64,000 nt of DNA, from assembly GCA_013824865.1 (NCBI GenBank), contig PNON01000004.1, positions 27,384-91,383 of the forward strand. Direction: 5' to 3'. Of this stretch, positions 9,207 to 17,563 are shown piece by piece (within the stretch, counting starts at the first letter, position 1; every line of letters starts with the position of its first letter). A model generated the notes under the pieces. It had not been told where the DNA came from. It was given only the letters and a program-made list of their open reading frames with translations, and searched no databases. The DNA comes from Anaerolinea sp. GTDB taxonomy: Bacteria > Chloroflexota > Anaerolineae > Anaerolineales > Anaerolineaceae. A program made the translations under genes and the position numbers.

Positions 9207-9291
9207 TTCTTACCTCCAGTGTATTATTAACTATTGGATGCTGGATCCCGGAAAAAGTTGTATCCATTATAGGATAATCATCATTAAAAAG

Positions 9292-9320
9292 TTGACATGT
9301 GCCACTATCCGGGTTAATAC
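9292..9320 (+). promoter_or_regulatory. promoter of the cyclic-nucleotide-binding gene
   Basis: A perfect TTGACA (9292-9297), a 17-bp spacer and a weak TAATAC (9315-9320). The predicted transcription start is about 9327, only 6 to 15 bases before the candidate start codons, so the leader would be very short. Confidence 0.5.
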
Positions 9321-9341
9321 ATATCGTATATATTGGAGAAT

Positions 9342-9830
9342 GTGCTTATTAGAGAGAAGCTGATTAAAACGGAATTGTTTCACGACCTGACCGACGAGCA
9401 GTTGGATTCGCTCGCTCGGTTAGCCATCCCCTGGAACTACGAGCTGAACGAAATTCTGTTTGAGCAGGACCAGTATGCGGAGTTTCTGTATATCATTCTC
9501 GGCGGCGAAGTAAGCATCCGCTTTAAGCCATATGATGGTGAGGAGATACAGGTGGCACGCGTAACCGAAGGTGGCATTTGCGGATGGTCTTCTGTGTTGG
9601 GGCGAGCCATCTACACCTCCGCTGCCATCTGCACCCAGCCCTGCGAAACCCTGCGCTTCCGTGGCCGCGAATTGCAAAAGTTGTGCGAATCCTTCCCGGA
9701 TACCGGGGTCATAATTATGGAGCGCCTGGCAGCGGTTATCGCTGAGCGCTTGTCTAGCACCAATGAAAAGATAATGCAAATGCTGTCGCATAATCTAGGT
9801 GGCAAGAACCAAATTGCAAGGAGAAGCTAA
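9342..9830 (+). CDS. cyclic nucleotide-binding domain protein
   Basis: About 162 residues forming one cNMP-binding beta-barrel: the N-terminal LFHDLTDEQL helix region, FLYIILGGEVSI, and a C-terminal helix. There is no helix-turn-helix or effector domain, so it is not a full Crp/Fnr regulator. Start choice is uncertain between GTG 9342 (GGAGA close upstream) and TTG 9333. The stop overlaps the start of the NifU-like gene (TAATG), which implies translational coupling. An inferred role is a regulatory or sensor partner of that protein. Confidence 0.8.
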   Translation: MLIREKLIKTELFHDLTDEQLDSLARLAIPWNYELNEILFEQDQYAEFLYIILGGEVSIRFKPYDGEEIQVARVTEGGICGWSSVLGRAIYTSAAICTQPCETLRFRGRELQKLCESFPDTGVIIMERLAAVIAERLSSTNEKIMQMLSHNLGGKNQIARRS

Positions 9831-10081
9831 TGAATATCCCCACACCTGATTTTCCAGAGATCATCCGGTTACAGGCGTTGATCTCCCAGCTTAATGCGTA
9901 TATCGAAATTTATCATGGCGGATCGGTCGATCTGGTTTCATTTGACGGGAAAAATGTTAAAGTACGGCTGGGCGGTGCCTGCCTAAACTGCCCACTTTCG
10001 CCCAACACATTGCACGGCTGGGTGGAAGGTACTCTTAAACAATTCTTCCCGGATGTGGAAAGCGTGGAAGCGGTACCATAA
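9830..10081 (+). CDS. NifU C-terminal-like Fe-S scaffold domain protein
   Basis: An 83-residue protein carrying a NifU-like domain with the CLNCPLS (CxxC) motif near residue 50. In this family the two cysteines hold a transient Fe-S cluster that is passed to client proteins. It lacks the N-terminal scaffold domain of full NifU. Its ATG overlaps the stop codon of the cyclic-nucleotide-binding gene. Confidence 0.85.
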   Translation: MNIPTPDFPEIIRLQALISQLNAYIEIYHGGSVDLVSFDGKNVKVRLGGACLNCPLSPNTLHGWVEGTLKQFFPDVESVEAVP

Positions 10082-10159
10082 CCACCTTAAAAATATAGCA
10101 GGGAATAATGATGCTCATCTCCTGTTATATAAAACACAAAACCAAATTAAGGAATAGCC

Positions 10160-10531
10160 TTAATTTCGCGGTTTGATCAGGAGTCCAGTGAGGAGCTGAA
10201 CCGCCCCCAGCCCGAGGAGCGCGATGGAGGACATATCCAATCGCCCGCTTTGCATATAAAACACTGCCCCGAAAGCCATCCACACTACCCCCATAATTAA
10301 AGACACTTTCTTCTGCTTTGCAAGCATCGTATTGCGGTACTCTGCTACCGCTTGCTGCTGCGCGGCTTCTTCTGTCAAACCCTGGCTGCGTAATTCAGCT
10401 ATCTTGGCATCCAGCTCTGTGTTGGTCTTGGCACTCGAAGATTTTTTCTTGCGGAAGTAATAGTAGATTAGAGATACGATTCCAGCGAATGCCAGAATCT
10501 TTAATAACAACACCAGCGAATCGTAATTCAT
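10160..10531 (-). CDS. small membrane protein with cytoplasmic helical linker
   Basis: A 123-residue protein: one N-terminal membrane helix (about residues 6-25), a basic stretch, a charged helical segment (about 35-75) and two C-terminal membrane helices (about 78-95 and 100-118). No family recognised. It follows the SHOCT-like gene by 29 bp on the same strand and is probably part of the chelatase transcript. Its stop codon sits in a small inverted repeat (ATTAAGG/CCTTAAT). Confidence 0.7.
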   Translation of the reverse strand: MNYDSLVLLLKILAFAGIVSLIYYYFRKKKSSSAKTNTELDAKIAELRSQGLTEEAAQQQAVAEYRNTMLAKQKKVSLIMGVVWMAFGAVFYMQSGRLDMSSIALLGLGAVQLLTGLLIKPRN

Positions 10532-10560
10532 GCGTCATCCTTAATCCAATGATTTAACTC

Positions 10561-10947
10561 TCAGTCCAAATAGACTTCCACGTGCTCGCCGTCTTCCTCA
10601 TCCATTACGTCAATCACCTTGCCGGTGGCCCCGCTCTGCAGGAAGCCCATCAATTGTTCGCGATCCAACCCTTCCACCTGTGGCGAGAAACGAGCGCCCA
10701 TCTTCATGCCTGCATTCACCAGGCTGAGCGGTAGCCGTACATTCACACGTGTTTTACCGCTGTTGGTGTCGGTAACCACCACCCTGAACCATTGCGCCTG
10801 TGTCGGAGGTACCTTTTCCGCGGTGGACGGCTTGCCTTTCGGATTCTTCTCCGTCAGCAGATCCAGCAATTCAATGCCTTCTTCAGCAGAGATTTTGCCT
10901 TCCTGCACCAGTTTTAATATCTTCAAACGCTCATCGGGAGTTGCCAT
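10561..10947 (-). CDS. SHOCT-like domain protein
   Basis: A 128-residue soluble protein. The N-terminal segment (ERLKILKLVQEGKISAEEG, then a LLDLL stretch) matches the short SHOCT-like helical hairpin found in many bacterial proteins, often in envelope-stress loci. The rest contains a beta-rich region (VTDTNSGKTRVNVRLP) and an acidic C-terminus. It lies 47 bp downstream of the VWA frame of the chelatase gene, so a linked role is possible but unproven. Confidence 0.72.
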   Translation of the reverse strand: MATPDERLKILKLVQEGKISAEEGIELLDLLTEKNPKGKPSTAEKVPPTQAQWFRVVVTDTNSGKTRVNVRLPLSLVNAGMKMGARFSPQVEGLDREQLMGFLQSGATGKVIDVMDEEDGEHVEVYLD

Positions 10948-10994
10948 CCACGTCCTCTACCGGTAATTATAAACTAAAAGTGTCCTGCAACAGT

Positions 10995-11960
10995 TCACTT
11001 GATTTTGGCATTCATTTCCTTTTTGACCGCATCATATAGGTTCTCGGCTTTCAGTTCGGTCAGGCTATAACAGGGTGCTTTCAGGTGATCCGCCAGCGCC
11101 TGTGCCATACCCTGATCGAAAGCGGCATGCTCCATATTGATAACCACGCTGCGAATGCCGTCAAAGGCAATCTGGTCTGCATATCGGTAGCCTTCTTCCA
11201 GGGGGGGCAGGTCGCCCATAGATACATTCCCTGCGCCATCTGTCAGGATGATCAGCAGCGGCTGTACATCCGGGTGTAAAATGCCTTCCCGCTTTAATAC
11301 CTCGTTGGACATCTTAAGTCCGGCGGGCAGCGGTGTCTTACCACCGACAGGTATTTCAGCCAGCGCGCGTTGGGCCAGGAAAATGGAGTTGGTCGGCGGC
11401 AGCACCAGGGTTGCACGGTCTTTATTGAATACAATCAACCCCACCCGGTCACGCCGCTGATAAGCATCTGTCAGCAAGGATAGAATGGCGCCTTTGGTGG
11501 CTGACATTCGTTCCGCAACCGCCATGGACCAGGAAGCATCCACCAGGAAAAGCACAAGGTTGGCAGCACGGCGTACACGGACTTTGCGGTGGTAATCCGC
11601 GGGTTGGACAGCGAATGCAACACGCTTGAGTTGCTCGCCGCGGCGTTTTTGATGAGGGGCTGCTGCGCGCAGGGTGGCATCAAAAGCCAGATCAGTGGCT
11701 TTCCCCGCTGATGGTCGAGCCTGGATATAGCGGCCGCGTTTACGGTCGGTGCGTGTGCGAGAGCGCCGACCGCCATGCTGGCGCATCATCTTGTCCAATG
11801 GTGTATCCAGCCGACGCGGCTGGAAGGTCTCGCCAGTCTTTACCTGCTGGCCGCCTTCCCACCAGCGGGCGTTGCGATCATCAAAAACGCTCTGAACAGC
11901 GCGCGGTTCACCGGTTTGCGGTGTGTCTTCCCCTTGTTGCTCGTCTATGGGCTTTTTTTT
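10995..11960 (-). CDS. VWA-domain half of ChlD-like chelatase, reached by -1 frameshift
   Basis: This frame has no usable start of its own: between the stop at 11961-11963 and Leu/TTG at 11798 there is no ATG or GTG, yet the translation there is coherent (acidic linker, then RWWEGGQQV and PRRLDTPLDKMMRQHGGRRS). It holds the arginine/proline-rich linker and a von Willebrand A domain with the MIDAS motif DASWS and TDGAG, as in the D subunit of magnesium and cobalt chelatases. The frame is entered by slipping back one base on the A9 run at 11953-11961, giving a 685-residue ChlD-like protein fused to the upstream AAA+ domain. A sequencing error in the A run is the main alternative. Confidence 0.82.
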   Translation of the reverse strand, partial: KKKPIDEQQGEDTPQTGEPRAVQSVFDDRNARWWEGGQQVKTGETFQPRRLDTPLDKMMRQHGGRRSRTRTDRKRGRYIQARPSAGKATDLAFDATLRAAAPHQKRRGEQLKRVAFAVQPADYHRKVRVRRAANLVLFLVDASWSMAVAERMSATKGAILSLLTDAYQRRDRVGLIVFNKDRATLVLPPTNSIFLAQRALAEIPVGGKTPLPAGLKMSNEVLKREGILHPDVQPLLIILTDGAGNVSMGDLPPLEEGYRYADQIAFDGIRSVVINMEHAAFDQGMAQALADHLKAPCYSLTELKAENLYDAVKKEMNAKIK

Positions 11961-13051
11961 TCAGCCTGTCCGCTATCCGAGGGGTCCATTTCCTGTATTC
12001 CATCTTCCGAGCTCTCGCTTACCTGCCCTTCCAACTGGCTGATGCGCTCCTGCAGATCTTCCACAGTCACTTCCGTTTGCTGGAAAGGACCACGCTTGAT
12101 GCGGTGCGGCAGGGCCAGTTCAGCAGCCAGGGCGATATCATGCTGATTAATGGCTTTCCGGCCTTCAAAGGCTGCTTGGGCCCGGGCAGCTTTCAAGATC
12201 ACCAGGTCCGAGCGGTGACCATCCACATTCAATGAGGTGGTCAGTGCAGCAATGGAAAGCAAGTCGCGGTTTGTATAAGTGACGCTGTCCAACAGCCCGC
12301 GAGCAACTTCGATACGTTTGGATAGATCATCTTCTTGTTCATTGAAGCCATCACGGAATATATCCGGATCCAGCTCGTAAGCCAGGTTACGTTCCATGAT
12401 CTTCACCCGGTCGCGCGCATCGCGTATACCGCGAATCTCCACAGAAAGGGCGAATCGGTCCAGCAGCTGCGGACGCAGGTCGCCTTCCTCCGGGTTCATG
12501 GTGCCGACCAGGATGAAGCGTGCCGGGTGCGAAAAGGAGATTCCCTCGCGTTCCACGATGTTCATGCCCATGGCAGCGGAATCCAACAGCACATCCACCA
12601 CATGGTCGTCCAGCAGGTTGACTTCATCAATATAGAGCATGCCGCGGTTGGCGGCGGCCAGCACACCCGGCTCAAAATACCGTATGCCCTGTTGAATGGC
12701 TTTCTCAATATCCAGCGTGCCCACCACCCGATCTTCGGTGGCAGAAACAGGCAGGTTAATGAATGGCGTCACCTTCCATTCGCCCGGAAGGGTGTCAGCA
12801 CCGCCTGCGCGCTCCTTGCATTCCGTGCACCAGGAAAGTCGTGTCTTGGGATCGCAGCCAAAGCGGCAGCCAGTCACCACTTCTACCTTGGGCAGCAGAG
12901 CTGCCAGCGCACGCGCCGCTGTGGATTTTGCCGTACCTCGTTCACCGCGGATGAGTACGCCACCAATGCGTGGATTGACAGCGTTCAAGATCAAGGCCCG
13001 GCGCATGCGTTCCTGCCCGACCAGAGCTGTGAATGGAAAAATGGTTACCAT
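11945..13051 (-). CDS. AAA+ ATPase, ChlI/BchI-like chelatase subunit (short product)
   Basis: In the zero frame this encodes 368 residues ending just after the A9 run (last residues GQAEKKSP). It shows Walker A RGERGTAKST, Walker B GMLYIDEVNLL, the sensor/arginine-finger region GDLRPQLLDRFALSV and a four-cysteine insertion (CRFGC and CTEC). This matches the ATPase subunit of magnesium/cobalt chelatases, which drives metal insertion into tetrapyrroles. AAGGA lies 6 bases before the ATG. No bacteriochlorophyll or cobN gene is in the window, so cobalt is more likely than magnesium, but this is inference. The full-length product continues into the VWA frame. Confidence 0.85.
   Translation of the reverse strand: MVTIFPFTALVGQERMRRALILNAVNPRIGGVLIRGERGTAKSTAARALAALLPKVEVVTGCRFGCDPKTRLSWCTECKERAGGADTLPGEWKVTPFINLPVSATEDRVVGTLDIEKAIQQGIRYFEPGVLAAANRGMLYIDEVNLLDDHVVDVLLDSAAMGMNIVEREGISFSHPARFILVGTMNPEEGDLRPQLLDRFALSVEIRGIRDARDRVKIMERNLAYELDPDIFRDGFNEQEDDLSKRIEVARGLLDSVTYTNRDLLSIAALTTSLNVDGHRSDLVILKAARAQAAFEGRKAINQHDIALAAELALPHRIKRGPFQQTEVTVEDLQERISQLEGQVSESSEDGIQEMDPSDSGQAEKKSP
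11953..11961 (-). promoter_or_regulatory. A9 slippery site for -1 frameshift
   Basis: On the coding strand nine A residues follow GCTG. In the zero frame they read A-AAA-AAA-AGC, an X_XXY_YYZ slippery heptamer; a one-base backward slip continues AAG-CCC-ATA into the VWA frame. The zero-frame TAG follows 2 codons later. Counting from the ATG at 13051 to the stop at 10995 with one re-read base gives exactly 686 codons. No convincing stimulatory hairpin was seen; transcriptional slippage is also possible. Confidence 0.75.
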
Positions 13052-13194
13052 GAATAATCCTTGCGAAAAATGATCTTTGTAGTCAAGAGCAAGTTTACCA
13101 CCAGAAAGAGTTCATTTCAACACACGTTAGACACAATACAATGAATATGAATCATCGTTATGCCAATATCCCATCATCCTGTAGAATTAATCCT

Positions 13195-13932
13195 ATGATT
13201 TCAGAGTATTTAGCTCGCGATTATTCAGGAGGAGCTTTCATCCTCTTTGGAAAAGATCATTTAATTTCCCTTTCTTTCGTTGTAATTATATGTTTGATAA
13301 TCTACCGGTTACGAAATCGATGGAATAAAACACAAATGAAAGCAACACGATGGGGACTGCTTGCTTTGATCTATGCAAGTGAAGCTTCCTGGCATGTATG
13401 GATGATGGCAATCGGAAACTGGAATACCCAGATCATGTTACCTTTATGGTTGTGCAGCATTACCGCGTGGACAATGCCTTTATTATTGATATGGCGGAAT
13501 CAAAAGTATTTTGAATGGGTATATTTTATGGGTTCACTTGGCGCTGCGATGGCTCTGCTTACCCCCGACCTAATGCAGTATGGATTTCCGCATTATCGTT
13601 TCATAGAATTCTTCACCCTACACAGTGCAGTTATTATCGCAATTGTGTATATGACAACAGTTGAGCGATTTCGACCCACCTGGAAGTCCATTCCGCGTGT
13701 TTTTATCATTACAAACATTTACTGGCTATTCTGTGCCTGGATAAACAGCCAAATTGGAAGCAACTACTTATACACCCAGAGCAAGCTGCCAACTCCCAGT
13801 CTCCTGGATTATCTTGGGCCTCATCCGTGGTACCTGCTTTCAATGGAAGCAATATGTATCATGCTATGTGTGCTGCTATATGTACCTTTCGCAATAATAG
13901 ACTCTTCCGGTAGAGTTGAAACACCCTGCTGA
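13195..13932 (+). CDS. YwaF/TIGR02206-like membrane protein
   Basis: A 245-residue integral membrane protein with about six to seven hydrophobic helices. The N-terminal GGAFILFGKDHL followed by a helix, and the later LPLWLCSITAW segment, resemble the YwaF (TIGR02206) family of unknown function. The internal ATG at 13195 (MISEYLARDYSGG) is preferred over the ATG at 13141 because family members start near this point. No strong ribosome site is visible. It is richer in A/T than the genes before it and is followed by a MITE. Confidence 0.75.
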   Translation: MISEYLARDYSGGAFILFGKDHLISLSFVVIICLIIYRLRNRWNKTQMKATRWGLLALIYASEASWHVWMMAIGNWNTQIMLPLWLCSITAWTMPLLLIWRNQKYFEWVYFMGSLGAAMALLTPDLMQYGFPHYRFIEFFTLHSAVIIAIVYMTTVERFRPTWKSIPRVFIITNIYWLFCAWINSQIGSNYLYTQSKLPTPSLLDYLGPHPWYLLSMEAICIMLCVLLYVPFAIIDSSGRVETPC

Positions 13933-14022
13933 CCAAGCAATAATTACCCCCCAGTACGAAAGATTTCTTTTCCTCATAAATCCGGTTAATTATATTGATA
14001 TTCATGTGTAATCTGTTGCGCA

Positions 14023-14155
14023 ATCTCTCGAGGGTGTTGAAAAACGAGTTTCGCGAGAAGAAAAATCACATTTAGCCACCACATATGGTAGTATTCGATA
14101 AAAAAATGCGCGAAATGATCTTGAAATTCTGACTTTTTCAACACCCTCATCTCTC
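14023..14155. mobile_element. 119-bp MITE-like element with 7-bp target duplication
   Basis: Perfect 15-bp terminal inverted repeats at 14030-14044 (GAGGGTGTTGAAAAA) and 14134-14148 bound a 119-bp non-coding core. A nested pair, TTTCGCG (14049-14055) and CGCGAAA (14109-14115), extends the foldback. The element is flanked by an exact 7-bp direct repeat, ATCTCTC, at 14023-14029 and 14149-14155. This is the signature of a non-autonomous transposable element mobilised in trans; no matching transposase is in the window. Confidence 0.8.
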
Positions 14156-14260
14156 CCTTTTGTTAGTTTCTGCTAAAATATGATAAATGGGAAAGTGTTT
14201 TGTAACAAGCCGTGCATTATCAAGAGTAGGAATAGAAATTCTAAACTGGACAAATAAACT

Positions 14261-15241
14261 TTACCCCTCCACCTCATCCTCGTCATCCGGTTCACCCGGC
14301 ACCCGCTCCATATCGGAAAATAGCTTCCCGCGCAGCCGACGCAACCAATGCATGATTTTACGAATCGGCCGATGCGAATAGCGGTTCACAAAATGCAATG
14401 CAGCCTGCTCCAAAGTGACCATCCCGCCGCTTTTTTCAGCCAGGAAATACTGGTGTTCAATGATCCACAGGTACAGATCGGCTTCTTTGCGGCCAGGAAA
14501 ATCAGCCAGAACCTTCATCTCGCTGATGATCTGCACCAACGGCAGGTACACCCGCCTGTACCAGGAGCGGGCTGCCCTATGCTCATCAATGAAATGGTTG
14601 TACTTCTCGCCCATATACCATCGGTGCACCTGGATGTGCTCAAGCAGCTTGTCATACTGTCCGGCTTGAGTAAACAGGATTTCGCGATTGGAAGAAACCT
14701 TCTTTAAGCCGGTAGTCTGCAGGAACCTGTCATATTCCTGCTGCAGAATCAGCGCTTCAAGATTGGTCTCCGGTGTGACTGGTGTGTCTGTCTTAATTTC
14801 TGTTACGTATGCATCGATAAATACTTGGCCGCGTTCACGCGCGACGGAGACTCGATGGTTGCCATCTCTGACAAAGTAGACTTCCCCAATTTTATAAAGC
14901 TCGACAGCCGGAAGAGCGATATCCTGGATGCGGGCCTTATCTATATTCTCCCAGCGGGAACGCGTGTAGGTGAGTTTTGGCAAAAATGCCCGGTCAAAGT
15001 CCTGGTACCTTCCCACCGAGCCGAGGATATTATCCAACGGCACTTCCGCGTATCCCAGGTCGTGCTGCCCTCTCCAGGTAATGTTCCTGCGAATCTCATC
15101 GAAAGGCAGCAGATCATTATTGGTCCGTCGCAAACGGTTGAATGTCGCATTGATGAAAGACTTGAAATGAGCCCGGTCAAAATCCTTACGGGCCTGTTCT
15201 TTGACAAAGGTCATTTCTGAAGGATCGTTATGATTATTCAT
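14261..15241 (-). CDS. ParB/sulfiredoxin-like domain protein
   Basis: A 326-residue protein with a ParB-type segment YFVRDGNHRVSVARERG near residue 128, the nucleotide-binding GxxR/H motif of the ParB/Srx fold. The C-terminal two thirds is helical with no recognised domain and an acidic tail. ParB-type folds bind CTP or ATP and occur in nucleases and regulators, so function here is open. The ATG at 15241 overlaps the metallophosphoesterase stop by 8 bases, suggesting translational coupling at the end of a five-gene operon (18850 to 14261). Confidence 0.7.
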   Translation of the reverse strand: MNNHNDPSEMTFVKEQARKDFDRAHFKSFINATFNRLRRTNNDLLPFDEIRRNITWRGQHDLGYAEVPLDNILGSVGRYQDFDRAFLPKLTYTRSRWENIDKARIQDIALPAVELYKIGEVYFVRDGNHRVSVARERGQVFIDAYVTEIKTDTPVTPETNLEALILQQEYDRFLQTTGLKKVSSNREILFTQAGQYDKLLEHIQVHRWYMGEKYNHFIDEHRAARSWYRRVYLPLVQIISEMKVLADFPGRKEADLYLWIIEHQYFLAEKSGGMVTLEQAALHFVNRYSHRPIRKIMHWLRRLRGKLFSDMERVPGEPDDEDEVEG

Positions 15242-15896
15242 GCTGACTGGTATGCATCCTATTGCTTTTTGAATTTTCAAACCGGGTCTCTTTGTAACCA
15301 TAGGTATTGATCACTGTGGTCTGGTGATACCTGGTCACTGTCCGGGAAGTGTTATGGTAAACATGGGTGTGTCCGTGAAAATGGTAGCGTGGTTTAAACA
15401 CTCTATCCAGCCAGTTAAAGGCTTTTATCCCTTGGTGCGGCTTATCTTCCATGTCATGGATGCCGGCTGGTGGCGCATGCGTGATGAAAATATCCAAAAA
15501 TCTACCATAACGCAGACGGTTCAACATCATGCCGGGCACCAGGGAAAGCACCCATCCCCACATTGTTTCCTGTGAATACTGGTATGGGCCATAATTATAC
15601 TGAACACAGCCTTCCACCCCTGCGAGGAGCAAGCCAGCATGATTAAATACACGTCCATGAAGGTCGATCCCGCCCTCCGGCTTGGTTTTCGGTCCAGCTA
15701 CAGTCTCTTCCACTTGATTGGTGTGATTACCACGCACATAAAAAAGGGGGGCATCCAGCGAGCTGATGATGTATTCCAGGTAGGAATAAGACAAGTCTCC
15801 ACAGCTCAACACCAGGTCTACGTCTTTGAAACGTTGTTTGATCTGTGGGCTGTAGACTATTCCCAATTCCACATCGCTGATGGTCAGCAATTTCAT
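15234..15896 (-). CDS. calcineurin-like metallophosphoesterase
   Basis: A 220-residue phosphoesterase. Motifs II to V of the fold are present: CGDLS, VRGNHT, a THAPP histidine and HGHTHVY. Motif I, normally DxH, reads SDVELG here, so the second ligand is Glu rather than His; the metal site may still form. Substrate unknown. It starts 4 bp after the acpS stop and overlaps the ParB-like gene by 8 bases. Confidence 0.85.
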   Translation of the reverse strand: MKLLTISDVELGIVYSPQIKQRFKDVDLVLSCGDLSYSYLEYIISSLDAPLFYVRGNHTNQVEETVAGPKTKPEGGIDLHGRVFNHAGLLLAGVEGCVQYNYGPYQYSQETMWGWVLSLVPGMMLNRLRYGRFLDIFITHAPPAGIHDMEDKPHQGIKAFNWLDRVFKPRYHFHGHTHVYHNTSRTVTRYHQTTVINTYGYKETRFENSKSNRMHTSQHE

Positions 15897-15900
15897 TGAG

Positions 15901-16263
15901 CTACCCCATGCCGATCACCTGTGCGGCGGCCAGCCCACCTGTATGGGTGATGCTTACGCTCCAGATGTTGATGCCCAACTTGGCTGCTATTTCCGCCGCC
16001 TGGCCATATAATCTTAAAATAGGTGCCCCGTCGCTATCAGTCAGGATCTCGATCTCCTGCCAGGAAATTTTGCCAATCCCGCAGCCAAGCGCCTTGGCCA
16101 CAGCTTCTTTGGCTGCGAACCGGCCAGCCAGCGATTGGTCAGAGTGCGATTCCAATTGCTCGCTACCTGTCAACACACGCGCAACAAACCTTGTTTTAAT
16201 GGCCGGTTTTATGGTGGTGAACCGCTTAATTTCAACCAGATCAAGTCCAGATACCAGTTTCAC
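15901..16263 (-). CDS. acpS: holo-[acyl-carrier-protein] synthase
   Basis: A 120-residue phosphopantetheinyl transferase that activates acyl carrier protein using CoA. The N-terminal GLDLVEIKRF carries the magnesium-binding Asp, FAAKEAVAKALG is the signature with the catalytic Glu and Lys, and SITHTGGLAAA closes the fold. The length is typical for AcpS. It lies 15 bp after the M16 gene and 4 bp before the metallophosphoesterase. Confidence 0.92.
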   Translation of the reverse strand: MKLVSGLDLVEIKRFTTIKPAIKTRFVARVLTGSEQLESHSDQSLAGRFAAKEAVAKALGCGIGKISWQEIEILTDSDGAPILRLYGQAAEIAAKLGINIWSVSITHTGGLAAAQVIGMG

Positions 16264-16278
16264 GCGTCAATCCTTTGA

Positions 16279-17559
16279 TTACGGTCCGGCAACCGCGATG
16301 GCCAGTTTGTGCGGGTCAAGGAAGCGCTGCCCGGCTTCCAGAATTTCGCTGGGAGTGACTGCTTTTACCTTGTCTGCATAACCTCGGAGGTAATCCAGCC
16401 CCAACTGATAACGTTCCAGGCTAACCAGGGCGGAGGCCACCCCGGCGTTGGATTCCATGGAGAGTGGCAGCCGGCCGATGAAATTGGCCTGGCTGTCCTG
16501 TAGTTCTTCGACTTTCACTGGCTGGCGCACAAATCGCGCTAGTTCTTCTTGCACCAGGGCTATGGTCTTCTCCACATTCACCGGGTTAACACCAGCCGAT
16601 ACCTGCCATGAACCAGGTCCGATGCCGGAATTCAGCCGGGTATACGCGTAATATGCCAGGCCGGATTGTTCCCGAACAACATCTCCAATGCGCCCATACA
16701 TGCCAAACTGTCCCAGGATATTATTACCCAAAGAGATTGGCAGGTATTCCGCGGAGTTGCGTCGGGGGCCGCTGCATCCAACGACAATATCTGATTGCAC
16801 TTTGCCAGTGATGGTTTCTTTCCTTTCGAGAGTGCTGGAAAAAGGGTTTAGCTCAGGTAAGGCAGGGGGGGTAGTTTGCTCCGGGTTGATCCATCCCGTA
16901 AATGCCGCCTTCACCAAGTCCAGTGCATGTGGAGGTTCAATCGCACCTACGATTACCAATACCATGCCCCGCGGCCCATAATTGTATTTTTGGAATTGCA
17001 CCAGATCATCGCGCGTAATTTTGCTAATCGTTTCCGGGTAGCCATCTTCCGGGCGCGAATAGGGGTGACCTGCAAATAATAACTGATCGAATGCCAGGTT
17101 AGCCATCTCGGCAGTATCCTGGGACCGCAGCGCCAACCCTGTCAGCAGTTGACTGCGCATCTTTTCCACATAGCTCTGCGGGAACACTGGCGAGGTAATA
17201 AGCTCAAATAAGAGGTTCAGAAGCATCGGCAAGTCTTCGATCAAGGCTTTGCCACTGAAACTGGTGGTATGGATATTCCCACTGAATCCCAGGCTGGCGC
17301 CTGAGGATTCCAGCAGTTCGTACACCTGATTAAAGGTATGCTGCTGGGTGCCTCGCATCAGCATGGAGGCGGTGAAATCTGCCAGTCCCAGTTTATCGTC
17401 AGGATCCTGGAGGGCGCCGGTATTGAGATAACCGTGGATCACCACAGATGGATTATTGAAGTTGGAGCGCACCAGGGTGGTTATCCCATTTGCTAAGATA
17501 TCCCGAGTGATGTCATCCGCGCCTGGCAGCGTGTTCTTGTGTTGTTTGTGGGTAATCAT
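16279..17559 (-). CDS. M16 peptidase-family subunit lacking the zinc site
   Basis: A 426-residue member of the pitrilysin/processing-peptidase family. Where catalytic members have HxxEH, this one reads LADFTASMLMRGT, so it cannot bind zinc in the usual way. Its two-domain length and C-terminal family features are intact. In this family an inactive partner commonly pairs with an active one, and the gene directly upstream is active. The ATG at 17559 lies 4 bp after that gene's stop. Confidence 0.88.
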   Translation of the reverse strand: MITHKQHKNTLPGADDITRDILANGITTLVRSNFNNPSVVIHGYLNTGALQDPDDKLGLADFTASMLMRGTQQHTFNQVYELLESSGASLGFSGNIHTTSFSGKALIEDLPMLLNLLFELITSPVFPQSYVEKMRSQLLTGLALRSQDTAEMANLAFDQLLFAGHPYSRPEDGYPETISKITRDDLVQFQKYNYGPRGMVLVIVGAIEPPHALDLVKAAFTGWINPEQTTPPALPELNPFSSTLERKETITGKVQSDIVVGCSGPRRNSAEYLPISLGNNILGQFGMYGRIGDVVREQSGLAYYAYTRLNSGIGPGSWQVSAGVNPVNVEKTIALVQEELARFVRQPVKVEELQDSQANFIGRLPLSMESNAGVASALVSLERYQLGLDYLRGYADKVKAVTPSEILEAGQRFLDPHKLAIAVAGP

Positions 17560-17563
17560 GGCT

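Noticed and set aside
11945..11963. A sequencing error as the cause of the I/D frame break.
   Set aside because: It cannot be excluded from one read, but the slippery heptamer in the right frame and the prior of known frameshifts in this family make programmed slippage the better explanation.
10995..13051. Chlorophyll biosynthesis by this organism.
   Set aside because: Only the chelatase-like locus is present; no other bch/chl genes are in the window, and such orphan I/D pairs are often cobalt chelatases.
12335..13057. A 240-codon plus-strand open frame opposite the AAA+ chelatase gene.
   Set aside because: It is a shadow of a strongly conserved minus-strand gene and shows no protein-like motif.
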